NCBI RefSeq assembly: GCF_000622085.1
Contig: NZ_JHWL01000010.1
Location: forward strand, 86,786 to 150,785
Length of the DNA stretch: 64,000 nucleotides
Origin: Butyrivibrio proteoclasticus P6B7
GTDB lineage: Bacteria; Bacillota; Clostridia; Lachnospirales; Lachnospiraceae
Reading direction: 5' to 3'
Positions 51,851 through 60,614 of this stretch are shown here, piece by piece. The translations under genes were made by a program, and so were the position numbers. Under the pieces are notes generated by a model, which worked only from the letters and a program-made list of their open reading frames with translations, made no database searches and was not told where the DNA came from. The first letter of the stretch is position 1. Every line of letters starts with the position of its first letter.

Positions 51851-53157
51851 AATACTTTCCTTAAGATGTTTGCAGCTCCATTTATGTCTGCATTTGTTAT
51901 TGTACCATCGTAGTGCCTGTAAAGTCCTCTCTGTATCCTCTTTCCTGAGAAAAAGTAGTTTCCTGAACTGTTCTTTTTATACACAGGGATATAGTCTTTT
52001 GCAAGAAAGTCTGCCTTTGACGTGTAGCTTTCTTCTGTGAGGACAAACCTTATACCATATTCAGCAAGTTTGTATCTGAGCATGTCTGCAAATATCAGCA
52101 TTGGTATCTGCACAAAGTTCTGGTTATTGACATGTCCTATACCTATTTTCTGTTTCTGGTATGTATTATGACCCATCACTACTACATCTACATGGTTATC
52201 CCTTGCATAGTCTGCAAGCTGTCTGCTCACCTTATGGAACTGATCCTTTATCCTTCTGTTCCTCTTTTCAGTAAGAGCATTCATCTTTCTTGTCCTGTAC
52301 CTCTTGTTACATGTCATGGCACAAGAAGAAAGTCTTTTCATCTCTTTGTTGTAAAGCTGGTTGATTGATTTGATCACCCCTCCCTTTATCACAAATGGCC
52401 TTGCACCAAAAGTGTTTGCTACAGCAGCTATGTTGTCTGTTCCCGGATCGATTGCCATTACCCTCAAGCCCTTCAGATCTGATACGTCCGAAAGGTCAGA
52501 GAGGATATCCTTATCAACCGCAGGAACTATCCCTTTATCAGGCACCGAAAGGACCACATCCAGGACAAAACTGTTTCCGCCGGGCTTTATACGTACTTCC
52601 TTAAGGCACACTTCTTCCGAGAGCTGGCCAAGAGACAGCTGATCCTTTGTACCGGGAAGCTTAAGATACCCATCCTTGATCCTGCATATCTGATTAGTCA
52701 GGACAGCTGTCTTGAATGAGCCCTGTGACATATATCCCGGCATCTTTGGGCGTCCTGTGAAAGCTACAGGATTCCTGCCATATACTTTTACAGCCTCAAA
52801 GAATGACTTATAGTCCCTGAGAAGAAGTTTCAATATCTGCTGATTAGCCTGTGATGGAAGGGCATAGTATGCCTTATCCCTTGTAACCTTTAGCAGATGA
52901 TCAAGGGCATTATATGAGAGCCACTTGCTGTCACCAAGATATTTAGTCCCCAAAAGACTATCTCTTACGAGCCTGTAAACCATCATCTGATTTGGGAAAA
53001 GAGGCTTGAACTCAGCCATTGAATCAACTGATGACGAATACTGCCTTAAGATGAAATTTGCCCTGTTGTACAGAATGGCTGATGATCTGCAGATATCCCT
53101 GCAATAGTCATAGAGTATGTGGTTGTTGCTTATCCTGTATTGCCTTGTTCTGTACAC
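51754..53157 (-). CDS. tnpB: TnpB RNA-guided nuclease (IS200/IS605 OrfB)
   Basis: A 467-residue protein with a RuvC-like active site: MAIDPGTDNIAAVAN (Asp), FVLTEESYTSKADFLAKD (Glu) and TITNADINGAANILRK (Asp). An N-terminal HTH/WED-like region is followed by the family block FTGRPKMPGYMSQG. The usual zinc-finger cysteines in the third quarter are absent (TSKADFLAKDYIPVYKKNSSGNYFFSGKRI), a variant seen in part of the family. TnpB proteins are omega-RNA-guided DNA nucleases that help retain the element. The start is GTG 53157 with AAGGA about ten bases upstream. All three catalytic residues are present, so it is probably active. Confidence 0.9.
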   Translation of the reverse strand: MYRTRQYRISNNHILYDYCRDICRSSAILYNRANFILRQYSSSVDSMAEFKPLFPNQMMVYRLVRDSLLGTKYLGDSKWLSYNALDHLLKVTRDKAYYALPSQANQQILKLLLRDYKSFFEAVKVYGRNPVAFTGRPKMPGYMSQGSFKTAVLTNQICRIKDGYLKLPGTKDQLSLGQLSEEVCLKEVRIKPGGNSFVLDVVLSVPDKGIVPAVDKDILSDLSDVSDLKGLRVMAIDPGTDNIAAVANTFGARPFVIKGGVIKSINQLYNKEMKRLSSCAMTCNKRYRTRKMNALTEKRNRRIKDQFHKVSRQLADYARDNHVDVVVMGHNTYQKQKIGIGHVNNQNFVQIPMLIFADMLRYKLAEYGIRFVLTEESYTSKADFLAKDYIPVYKKNSSGNYFFSGKRIQRGLYRHYDGTITNADINGAANILRKVFPKVSQWDRGIVDMPCSAGCIEHRAGSCRSAA

Positions 53158-53253
53158 GGTTGTAAATTCCTTATCAGTATTCTATAGTTAGTATTATAGC
53201 ACACATTTCAGAAAAACACAAACAAATGTTCTCTTTGGATAAGGAGTAAATTT

Positions 53254-53739
53254 ATGCAGAAATCGATGCTGGAATCAGATATCCTGAACGAGTACAGAAG
53301 AGGCTCACATTCCGTATACAAACTTACTTACCATGTGATCTTTGTAACCAAGTATAGGAAAAAAGTGATCACAGATGAGATCGGTGATTTCATGATGAAT
53401 TACGCCGCTTACCTCTGTGGACGCATGAACAGCAAACTCATTTCAGCAGAGACAGATGTCGATCACATGCATCTTCTGATCTCCATGCCACCTGATGTTG
53501 CTCCTGTGAAGCTCATCAACTCATTAAAATCACAGCTATCCAAAGAAGTGAAAAATACATATAGAACACACGTGGAGAAATACCTCTGGGGAGATTCACC
53601 CTTCTGGAGTGCAAGTTATTTTTGTGCCACTACCGGAAGTGTTTCACTTGAAACTGTTAAGGAATACATTGAAGAGCAACGAACAGAAGAACACAAACGC
53701 AAATACATTAAGACGGGGAAATACAAAAAGAAAAACTAG
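53254..53739 (+). CDS. tnpA: TnpA Y1-HUH transposase (IS200/IS605)
   Basis: A 161-residue single-strand DNA transposase. KLTYHVIFVTKYRKKVI is the family start, VDHMHLLISMPPD has the H-x-H metal-binding motif, SFFWGDSPFWS-like text is near residue 110 (KYLWGDSPFWSASYFC), and VKEYIEEQ carries the nucleophile Tyr near residue 141. Full length, with a basic tail (KYIKTGKYKKKN). A purine-rich GGATAAGGAG lies eight bases before the ATG. Intact motifs suggest a mobile copy. Confidence 0.9.
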   Translation: MQKSMLESDILNEYRRGSHSVYKLTYHVIFVTKYRKKVITDEIGDFMMNYAAYLCGRMNSKLISAETDVDHMHLLISMPPDVAPVKLINSLKSQLSKEVKNTYRTHVEKYLWGDSPFWSASYFCATTGSVSLETVKEYIEEQRTEEHKRKYIKTGKYKKKN

Positions 53740-53745
53740 TGCGAT

Positions 53746-54216
53746 TCATCCCACAACCGATTTCATCGGAAGGGGTTTTCTCGCACGATGTTTATAATAA
53801 ATCTTTACTGTATCGTATGAAAGTAGGGCATCATAATTGTTTTTAACCCAAGTTCCAATAAGCTTTGAGAGCTTACCTGTTGCATCAGTTATATCTTCAA
53901 TATGGCGCTTCTCTATGAAAAAGGACTTGTGCTTTATCTTGGTTTTTCTGATAAATCCCATGATTTTCATCAGTAGTTTTCTTCTAACAACAATATCCTC
54001 ATTCTTGAATTCGTCTTCCATTCTGACAATTGGACCTGCATGTAAACAGTGTTGCGGATATCCCAAGTATGATAATTCCTGTTCCAGTGATTCTAAGCAG
54101 GCAGTGATATGTGATGACTGTTCATGAAATACCATTGTGACAATATAAAAAGGGGAAATGCGGTTATATTCACCGAAGTCACCCGATTCATCGATAAAAA
54201 TGCTTAACTCTTTCAT
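53746..54216 (-). pseudogene. DUF3800 gene truncated by the IS200/IS605 element
   Basis: The first 141 or so residues are a DUF3800 N-terminus: LSIFIDESGDFGEYN with the conserved DESG, FYIVTMVFHEQ, and LHAGPIVRMEDEF. These proteins have an RNase-H-like fold and occur in phage-defence and mobile contexts; full length is about 220-260. After SYDTVKIYYKH the frame runs into the insertion element's end, giving the foreign tail RARKPLPMKSVVG. The missing C-terminus is not evident on the other side of the element. GGAG precedes the ATG. Confidence 0.8.
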
Positions 54217-54229
54217 ACAATCTCCATTG

Positions 54230-54320
54230 CAAAAAAATGGTGTGGGACACCCACACCGTATCGTTGGACCCGGGTCTTGCGACCAGCCCCAGTAGTTTCT
54301 AGCACTACTTCGTATAAGTA
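54230..54320 (-). ncRNA. Structured leader of the DUF3800 gene (DUF3800-type RNA motif)
   Basis: On the minus strand, in order: AGTAGT/ACTACT hairpin, GGTC-GCAA-GACC with a GNRA tetraloop, a CCGGGTCCAACGATACGG linker, and GGTGTGGG/CCCACACC (54239-54257) followed by seven T, about ten bases before the SD. So a terminator sits inside the leader. Several RNA motifs upstream of DUF3800 genes have been described by comparative genomics; this looks like one, but I cannot match it to a named model. Confidence 0.6.
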
Positions 54321-54438
54321 TATTAGCATAGAAAGACTAGGAAAACAATGTATTTTAGAGATTTTTTAGCAATTGAAATTATTAAAGTATTTGCCACTCT
54401 CACATCTTTTTTGCATTGCTTTATACAACAAATTGAAT

Positions 54439-54470
54439 AGCAGGGGCCTGTCGCCAGACAGGTCCCTGCT
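54439..54470 (-). terminator. Terminator hairpin of superoxide dismutase 1
   Basis: AGCAGGGGCCTGTC (54439-54452) pairs with GACAGGTCCCTGCT (54457-54470) over 14 bp with one wobble and the loop GCCA. The T-tract is weak. Confidence 0.75.
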
Positions 54471-54501
54471 CATATCTACACATTTAAATTTGTAACGGGC
54501 T

Positions 54502-55119
54502 TCATCCAATCGCCTTCTCGTACTTCTCCTCAACCTTCGCCCAGTCAAGAATATCCCAGAAAGCCTTCACATAATCAGCCCTCAGATTCTTGTACTTCAG
54601 ATAGTACGCATGCTCCCAAACATCCAGCGCCAGGATCGGAACCCTGCCTGTTCCCTCACTGATAGGATTGTCCTGGTTAGGACTTGCAGTTATAAAGAGC
54701 TTTCCCGACTTATCCACAGAAAGGAAAGACCACCCAGATCCAAACTGTCCCACAGCCTTGGCACTCATCTCAGAGATAACCGCCTCCAGGCCGCCTAAAT
54801 CCCTGTCGATAGCCTCTTTAAGCTTACCCTCAGGCGCCTTCTTAGGACTATTTGAAAAGCACTCAAAATACAGATTGTGATTGTAATATCCGCCGCCCTG
54901 ATTGCGCAGCCCCTTCCTCAGAGCCTCATCCGCAATAGAATCAAGACTTCCCAAAATCTCTTCCGCACTCTTGTCCGCCACACCTGCTTTCTCGGCCAGC
55001 TCATTAAACATCTTGGTGTACGCAGCATGATGCTTGCCATAATGAGTCTCGATCGTCAGCTGATCAATCACCGGCTCCAGCCCATTAGCCTCATAAGACA
55101 ACTTAACCTGTTCAAACAT
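54502..55119 (-). CDS. sodA: Iron/manganese superoxide dismutase, copy 1
   Basis: A 205-residue Fe/Mn SOD that turns superoxide into peroxide and oxygen in the cytosol. The four metal ligands are the His in ETHYGKHHAAY, the His in GGGYYNHNLYF, and the Asp and His in LALDVWEHAYYLKYKN. The glycine-rich QFGSGWSFL block is present. GGAAAGGAG precedes the ATG. It is about 92% identical in protein to copy 2 at 60.6 kb, but many codons differ. An inverted repeat, GTTGTA...TACAAC (55211-55232), covers the probable -10 region, as a peroxide or metal regulator might require. Metal preference is not decidable. Confidence 0.95.
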   Translation of the reverse strand: MFEQVKLSYEANGLEPVIDQLTIETHYGKHHAAYTKMFNELAEKAGVADKSAEEILGSLDSIADEALRKGLRNQGGGYYNHNLYFECFSNSPKKAPEGKLKEAIDRDLGGLEAVISEMSAKAVGQFGSGWSFLSVDKSGKLFITASPNQDNPISEGTGRVPILALDVWEHAYYLKYKNLRADYVKAFWDILDWAKVEEKYEKAIG

Positions 55120-55250
55120 CTGTGGCTCCTTTCCTCGCAGACATAGTGCGAAAAGAACTATGAATTATTAGTTATGTTAAAAGAAATCGCAACAGTGCAT
55201 TCGCAATCCCGTTGTAAATATAATTATACAACGTTTAGCCCTGTAAGTCC

Positions 55251-55278
55251 TTGTATTTCCAAAAAATAATGCTATTAT
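55251..55278 (+). promoter_or_regulatory. Promoter of the antisense antitoxin RNA
   Basis: TTGTAT (55251-55256), 16 bases and an extended TG-C-TATTAT (-10 at 55273-55278); TATAAT at 55276-55281 overlaps it. Transcription would begin about 55285 toward the toxin gene. Confidence 0.65.
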
Positions 55279-55284
55279 AATATT

Positions 55285-55374
55285 AAAAGGTGCTACCGAT
55301 AGACGGTTAGCCCTAACAATGGTTACAAATCAAACTTGACCGCAACGCACTGGGTATGGGTGGCGGTCATTTTT
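55285..55374 (+). ncRNA. Antisense antitoxin RNA of a type I toxin-antitoxin pair
   Basis: About 90 nt from the promoter above to a terminator: GACCGC (55338-55343) pairs with GCGGTC (55363-55368), then A and five T. It faces the toxin gene and covers the toxin stop codon and 3' UTR, the arrangement of 3'-overlapping type I pairs such as txpA/ratA. Base pairing with the toxin mRNA would silence it. Inferred from layout. Confidence 0.7.
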
Positions 55375-55474
55375 GATGTCTGGAACTAAGTGTAACGCAA
55401 ATATCGATTATCGTAACGACTATACTGACTGTCGATACCACAATACTCGCGATGCTGATTATCAATTCAAGCAT
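55367..55474 (-). CDS. Type I toxin: 35-residue membrane peptide
   Basis: ATG 55474 to TGA 55367 encodes MLELIISIASIVVSTV then SIVVTIIDICVTLSSRHQK: one Ile/Val-rich membrane helix with a short basic tail, the form of TxpA/BsrG and putative holin-like toxins. Such peptides damage the membrane when overproduced. It is too short for ordinary gene calling. The ATG follows directly on the stop of an 11-codon leader ORF (TAGATG), so it is probably translated by coupling. The 3' end is covered by the antisense RNA. The promoter is at 55595-55623. Confidence 0.75.
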   Translation of the reverse strand: MLELIISIASIVVSTVSIVVTIIDICVTLSSRHQK

Positions 55475-55510
55475 CTATCTCATGCAAGCCTTCCCCAAAA
55501 TTTCCCACAT
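55475..55510 (-). CDS. 11-codon leader ORF coupled to the toxin
   Basis: ATG 55510, just after a full GGAGGTGATC Shine-Dalgarno sequence, encodes MWEILGKACMR and stops with TAG touching the toxin ATG. The very strong SD serves the leader while the toxin has none of its own, so the leader probably loads ribosomes for the toxin. Confidence 0.6.
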   Translation of the reverse strand: MWEILGKACMR

Positions 55511-55594
55511 GATCACCTCCACATCAGCTTGGAAGTTCTCGGAATACTCCGGCAAAGGACCAACCGCCTACCGTTATGGCAGCACCCGAAGATA

Positions 55595-55623
55595 ATTATA
55601 TCGAACAAACATTTGGCTTGCAA
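55595..55623 (-). promoter_or_regulatory. Toxin promoter
   Basis: On the minus strand TTGCAA (55623-55618), exactly 17 bases, TATAAT (55600-55595). It begins 26 bases after the stop of the O-antigen-ligase-like gene and gives a leader of about 110 nt before the toxin. Confidence 0.8.
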
Positions 55624-55648
55624 TAATTCTTTTCTCGTTACATTCCGT

Positions 55649-57226
55649 TCATTTTGACGAACAATACTCATTCAAACCCATTCCCATAATAGCCATGATC
55701 ATAGGTGCCGCGATGCATTGCTGGTAATTAAAGAAGTTGTGGACCACGTATGCCAAGACTGCTGCCAAGACTATAATTCCAACGTGAACACTACCAGCTC
55801 TGGTCTCACTCTCACCGCAAGCTCCAAGTACATATCTACTCTCACATCGAATCATTCTGACCGCCATCACAACCGCCGCCACAAATACCCCCATATACGC
55901 CACTCCACCGACAATTCCAACTTCCACCATCATCGTAAGCCACTCATTGTGCGCATTCCCCAGCACCAAATCCGTGTACCCGCTGATATACTCATTAAAG
56001 CACCCATGCCCAACTCCGAACAACTTGTTAACCACCGGCAAATCCCTGAACATCTCCATGGTCCGAAGCCATATCAGCCCTCGCCCATTTCCCCAGTCTC
56101 TGCCAGCCACGAAATACACATCTTTCGCCGCCCCGGCAATCACCCGCGCCAGCGCATATCCTGCCCCAGCCACGAACGCCACCATTCCAGCCACCACCAG
56201 CGACCTTCCAACTCTCCCGTACACCTTCTCATTCCATGTTAAAAGAACTATCACCACCCCAAAACAAATCCCAAGAACTGGTAATATTCCCTGCGCGATT
56301 CGGAGAGATAACTCATCTATCGGCACCATTGATAACCATCTGGCGGTATCATCCAAACTACTAGACACTCCAGCTCCTGCCAGTCTCTCCACCACACCCA
56401 TCAAAGCAACAGCCGCAGCCATAATCACAATAGCCACGCCCATTCTCATCAGATATTTTCTGCCCTTGCAAACAGCCCAGATCAGAAACGCCAGCACAGC
56501 CACGCCAATTCCAAGATAGGCACTATCACTATTCTGAGTTACCAGCGTCCCAGCACTCAAAGTCAGAAACGCCCCTGCGCAGATCCGCTCAGCAATCGAG
56601 GGCCCAGCCTCAGTGACAAACCCATACAATCCCACCGGGAACACCACGCACAGATACGACGAATACCACGTAGCCTGTCCAATAGTCGACAAGAACCTCA
56701 CATATTCCTCTGGAGACAGCGACCGCATAATCCCAATTGGATCAATATAGAACCTATGCAGAATTCCCAGAGCAAACACCACCATGGCAGAGCCCATGAT
56801 TATCCACATGAGTCTCCGGTCCATCCTGACATACGCACCAACAATGAATAACACCAATATCAGCCCATACTGAAATAGCAGCCCCGTAAACCACCCAGGC
56901 ATTCCAACAAGAGCCACCAACTTATATGGAGTCAAGATAAAAGAAATAGTGGCAAGAATCAGAAACACGCCAGAAACGGCATATAAACGCGAACCAGATT
57001 TACCAACAAACAGCTTGGCAACAGAATTCACACTACCAGTCTTCACAGCGCACACCAGCAGATACCCCACCAGCACCGCCGTCATCACAGCCCATGCCCT
57101 GAACTTGAAATTCCCCATGGCATAGTACCCCTGTATCGGAGAAAAGATAAGTGGATAAAAAGAGAAAAGCAGCGCCACATAGTAATATGCCGCCCTTTGT
57201 AGATTGTCTCGTGAATCCTTAACCAT
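55649..57226 (-). CDS. O-antigen ligase/polymerase-like membrane protein (Wzy/WaaL)
   Basis: A 525-residue protein with about twelve membrane segments. The large external loop near residues 375-450 has the family pattern: GRDWGNGRGLIWLRTMEMFRDLPVVNKLFGVGHGCFNEYI and GNAHNEWLTMMVEVGIVGGVAYMGVF, with the R-G and H-N-E-W-L elements of O-antigen ligases. It would polymerise or ligate lipid-linked polysaccharide units outside the membrane, a step missing from the main cluster at 35-51 kb. GAGGGG precedes the ATG. Confidence 0.85.
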   Translation of the reverse strand: MVKDSRDNLQRAAYYYVALLFSFYPLIFSPIQGYYAMGNFKFRAWAVMTAVLVGYLLVCAVKTGSVNSVAKLFVGKSGSRLYAVSGVFLILATISFILTPYKLVALVGMPGWFTGLLFQYGLILVLFIVGAYVRMDRRLMWIIMGSAMVVFALGILHRFYIDPIGIMRSLSPEEYVRFLSTIGQATWYSSYLCVVFPVGLYGFVTEAGPSIAERICAGAFLTLSAGTLVTQNSDSAYLGIGVAVLAFLIWAVCKGRKYLMRMGVAIVIMAAAVALMGVVERLAGAGVSSSLDDTARWLSMVPIDELSLRIAQGILPVLGICFGVVIVLLTWNEKVYGRVGRSLVVAGMVAFVAGAGYALARVIAGAAKDVYFVAGRDWGNGRGLIWLRTMEMFRDLPVVNKLFGVGHGCFNEYISGYTDLVLGNAHNEWLTMMVEVGIVGGVAYMGVFVAAVVMAVRMIRCESRYVLGACGESETRAGSVHVGIIVLAAVLAYVVHNFFNYQQCIAAPMIMAIMGMGLNEYCSSK

Positions 57227-57363
57227 GCGTGCCCCTCATACAACACAGTCAATCACAACATAAATGAAACAACATATGATTCCTTAAAAACATACGTAAA
57301 TGCCTAAAAATCCGACGGCATCACATAAACCGTCAAGTTCTAACTTTGACATTATAATCGTTT

Positions 57364-60357
57364 CTACCAGTTAAACTCATAATCTCCAGATGAAAGCTCT
57401 TTTACATCTCCGTTAGGCAATGTAAGTGTACATGTACCCCCTTCCGGAACGCTGCATTTAAATTCTTTAGAAACAGCATCCCATGAAACACTGATGACAC
57501 CGTATTCACATTTATAACTTCCTGAAACGCTTCCATTCTCATATATACACGGCCTCAAATAAAAATGTTCAAATCCAGGCGCTTCTTCATCTGCTTGTAT
57601 TCCCAACAGATTTTTATAAAAGAATTCACTTACTGATGAAAAAGCCGCATGGTTTAATGAGCCCGACAGAAAATAAGTCCCATCCTCATTAATTCTAAAC
57701 GCGATTATTTCTTCAGGCAGAGATGTCAACCCCATAGAAAGCGGATTGCAAAGACCTCCAGATTCTGTATTGGTAAGAATTCTGATAGCTGTATCTGTAT
57801 AACCATATTCAGCAAGCACAGGAAGCAAGTACTCCATTCCTGCATATCCCGGTCCATAAACATATCCGTTATAATCAGCAAGAATGGTAATCCTTGCTGC
57901 TGCCATCTCCTTTATTTCATCAGGAATAAGATCAAAAGAAATCCCGAGAGCATAAGCTGTTTCAGATTCGTATTCGGAATACAGGATTCCGGCTTCTACA
58001 GAATAGTCTTCCCGTATATATTTTTCTTGCCATGATCTTTTTATCTTTTCTTTTTCAAGTTCATAAGTCTGATACGCACTATCGTCCCCAAGTATTTCAG
58101 CTACTTTTGTGACGATATCAAGAGAATGATAGGTCCAGGCTGAATCTAATAGAGTTTTATCGGTTGTCTGGATTGCCAAATGATCTCCATAACCACCTGT
58201 GTAAATGAGATTATCTTCTGGATTCTCTAACGCTATAAGATAGTCTACCCATGCTACCATCGCGTCGTAATTATCTTCCAATATCTTTTTATCAGCATAA
58301 TGCAGATAATGATTCCAAGCGATAACTGTTATTGCGTCTCCCCAACAGCTATGACCACCAAAAGAGTCTTTATAAGCGCCCACATCTGGAATTGATCCAT
58401 CACTATTTTGCATTGCCCTGAGCGCCTTCAGGTATTGTTCATAGTACTGTCTACCATCAAACTGATACATAGAAAAGCCAGACACGATCTGAGCATCTCC
58501 TGCCCATCCAAGCCTTTCGTCTCTTTGATTACAATCCACTGGAACACACATAGAATTAGATCTTAGACTGTTCACAGAGCAATTGTAGTATGCGTTTATC
58601 AATTCATCAGAACTACTAAATGTACCTGTAATGCTTTGATCATCAAATACTGAAAGTTCAATCTTTCTAAACGCATCTTCCGCAAGCGCAGTATCCAATC
58701 CTATCACTTCAACATATCTAAATCCGTGATAAGTATGATCAAAAGATATCTCTTTATTATTGTCAGAACCAAACACATAGTAATCAGTTGCTCTGGCAGT
58801 TAAGAGATTCTGTGTAAAGATAGTACCAACCTCTCCGTCAGCATTGGTCATGCCTTCTGAGTTTAGTGTTTCACCATATCTTAAGGTTATAACCTTTCCC
58901 TGCTGAACCTCTTCAGTTATTTTTGAAAGATCAAGAAGCGCAGTACCCGTACTATTGGTTCCAAAATCATAAACAAAATGGCCCTTTTCTGGTTCTGATA
59001 CGCTTGTAAAACTGCATATGTTCACAGCCTTCACGCTGCTATCCCCAAGAGGTGCTACGTCACTGTAAAGATATGATTCACTGACCTTATCTACCTCAAC
59101 ATCCACATAATCAGCATCTGACGGACTATATCTATCATCAATAATCTCCCCATTATAGATATCATCGTATCTATATCTGGTATTTGTAGCTACTTTCCAA
59201 TTTGAATCTGTTGGAATCACTCTGGTGCTACTTTTATCACTTTTCCCTTCAGATAATTCAATCATTCCTTTTATTGCAATAGTATCTCCCCATGGGCTCC
59301 TGGAATCGGGATTTCCAACTCCTCTGTCATAAAATCCATGGAATAATACTACCGTGACCGTATTATCCTCTTTTAAAAGATCTGTCACATCGTAGCTTAC
59401 ATAGTTTAAATACTTGCTATATGCAGGTTGTCCCGGCTCAAAGAAATTTTCTGTAACCTTAATTCCATTCAGATAGATGTCCATGCAACCTAGGCTAGTC
59501 ATGGTAATCTTAGCATTGGTCGTATTGTGGGGATCAGCCTTAAAATCAAGCTTAAACATGGGAGCAGCATCCGCTACAGGTTCTGACAAGAAAAAACCGG
59601 ATGCAAGAACCATCGCACTACTTCCGTTGTATTCTTTTGTTTTGAAATAATATGGAGAAAAGGCACTTGTAGGCTCATTTGCATAATCATATTTATGTAA
59701 CTTGTTGGTAAAAGAGCCATCAAAGTTATCACTAAATATGATCTCACCATCACAAGTAACACATATATCATCAACAAGTGCAGTAGAAGTTCCCCTGCCC
59801 TTATAAACTCCTACTGTTCCTAGAGAAAAAGAAGGTATAGCATATTCTGAGAGTAGATTTCCATTTACAGATACAACTAATATGCCATCGCTTATTCTTA
59901 GATTTATCTTATAATATCCATCAGCATCATGCTCTCCATGAAACATCACCTTTTCTTCATCGGCTTCTATTTCTTCTGAAAGAGCCTTGGGTGAGACTGT
60001 TTCCTCAAGACAACCATTTGAGTATAGTTTAATCTTTAGCTCTGAGAATTCATCACTATTACCAATCTCACAAATGATAAGATCCCCGTACTCACCCTGT
60101 GAATCACCAAGAACAAAACCTGCACTGGCATTCTTAACCACCATGGTGTATGACGCATCAAAAGAGCTAATCCCCAAATCATTAGACATCATCTTCGGAG
60201 CACTTATGAAATGTACATCCTCAGCAAATTGAATGTCACTTTCTTCGGTAATATACCTTGATTCTTGATTTTCTGGATTTTTATCGCTAGAAAAACTACA
60301 TCCTGTAATCAAAAACACAAAAGCCAATAATATGCTTAATTTTTTAATATACTTCAT
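57364..60357 (-). CDS. Alpha-L-rhamnosidase lipoprotein, glycoside hydrolase family 78
   Basis: A 997-residue lipoprotein: MKYIKKLSILLAFVFLITGC with lipobox LITGC, then a Ser/Glu linker. An extra N-terminal jelly-roll (about 50-210: GFVLGDSQGEYGDLIICEIG) precedes the family's own beta domains (DIYLNGIKVTENFFEPGQPAYSKYLNYVSYDVT). The (alpha/alpha)6 barrel carries VDCNQRDERLGWAGDAQI with the general acid Glu near residue 610 and WGDAITVIAWNHYLHY further on. GSLNHAAFSSVSEFFYKNLLGI leads into the C-terminal beta domain. It should remove rhamnose from plant or bacterial polysaccharides at the cell surface. GAGGGTGAG precedes ATG 60357. Confidence 0.9.
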   Translation of the reverse strand: MKYIKKLSILLAFVFLITGCSFSSDKNPENQESRYITEESDIQFAEDVHFISAPKMMSNDLGISSFDASYTMVVKNASAGFVLGDSQGEYGDLIICEIGNSDEFSELKIKLYSNGCLEETVSPKALSEEIEADEEKVMFHGEHDADGYYKINLRISDGILVVSVNGNLLSEYAIPSFSLGTVGVYKGRGTSTALVDDICVTCDGEIIFSDNFDGSFTNKLHKYDYANEPTSAFSPYYFKTKEYNGSSAMVLASGFFLSEPVADAAPMFKLDFKADPHNTTNAKITMTSLGCMDIYLNGIKVTENFFEPGQPAYSKYLNYVSYDVTDLLKEDNTVTVVLFHGFYDRGVGNPDSRSPWGDTIAIKGMIELSEGKSDKSSTRVIPTDSNWKVATNTRYRYDDIYNGEIIDDRYSPSDADYVDVEVDKVSESYLYSDVAPLGDSSVKAVNICSFTSVSEPEKGHFVYDFGTNSTGTALLDLSKITEEVQQGKVITLRYGETLNSEGMTNADGEVGTIFTQNLLTARATDYYVFGSDNNKEISFDHTYHGFRYVEVIGLDTALAEDAFRKIELSVFDDQSITGTFSSSDELINAYYNCSVNSLRSNSMCVPVDCNQRDERLGWAGDAQIVSGFSMYQFDGRQYYEQYLKALRAMQNSDGSIPDVGAYKDSFGGHSCWGDAITVIAWNHYLHYADKKILEDNYDAMVAWVDYLIALENPEDNLIYTGGYGDHLAIQTTDKTLLDSAWTYHSLDIVTKVAEILGDDSAYQTYELEKEKIKRSWQEKYIREDYSVEAGILYSEYESETAYALGISFDLIPDEIKEMAAARITILADYNGYVYGPGYAGMEYLLPVLAEYGYTDTAIRILTNTESGGLCNPLSMGLTSLPEEIIAFRINEDGTYFLSGSLNHAAFSSVSEFFYKNLLGIQADEEAPGFEHFYLRPCIYENGSVSGSYKCEYGVISVSWDAVSKEFKCSVPEGGTCTLTLPNGDVKELSSGDYEFNW

Positions 60358-60466
60358 TCTCACCCTCATCATGCATTCTATTGTATCAAATTTTGACTTG
60401 TAGCGGTCGATATTCCCAAATTATTTTGCGCAAAAAAGAGCTGAGAGAACGTAAGCGTCAAACAAA

Positions 60467-60493
60467 GAGCACTGCATCAATAATACAGTGCTC
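60467..60493 (-). terminator. Terminator of superoxide dismutase 2
   Basis: GAGCACTG (60467-60474) pairs perfectly with CAGTGCTC (60486-60493); on the minus strand TTTGTTTG follows. Confidence 0.75.
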
Positions 60494-60614
60494 GGAATTA
60501 CGTTTATGGTGATGCCTTTGGTGTGGTTCTTTGTGTTTGCAAATCACTCACACGCTCATTACTTCTTTACATTTAGGATATTGGCAGTCACAGTTTTTGC
60601 TTTTTATACAGTTC

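Larger units (their letters stand above)
51709..53790. mobile_element. IS200/IS605-family element with divergent tnpA and tnpB
   Basis: Minus-strand tnpB and plus-strand tnpA are divergent, about 97 bp apart. The end past tnpB has hairpins and GTTCATGAAC (51709-51718); the end past tnpA has a stem-loop with GTGCGA/TCGCAC (about 53740-53788). The tnpA side enters a DUF3800 gene and replaces its C-terminus. Exact ends are estimated from these structures. Confidence 0.75.

Noticed and set aside
60421..60600. Gene between GH78 and superoxide dismutase 2
   Set aside because: Only the terminator hairpin and A/T-rich DNA are present; no frame with an SD.
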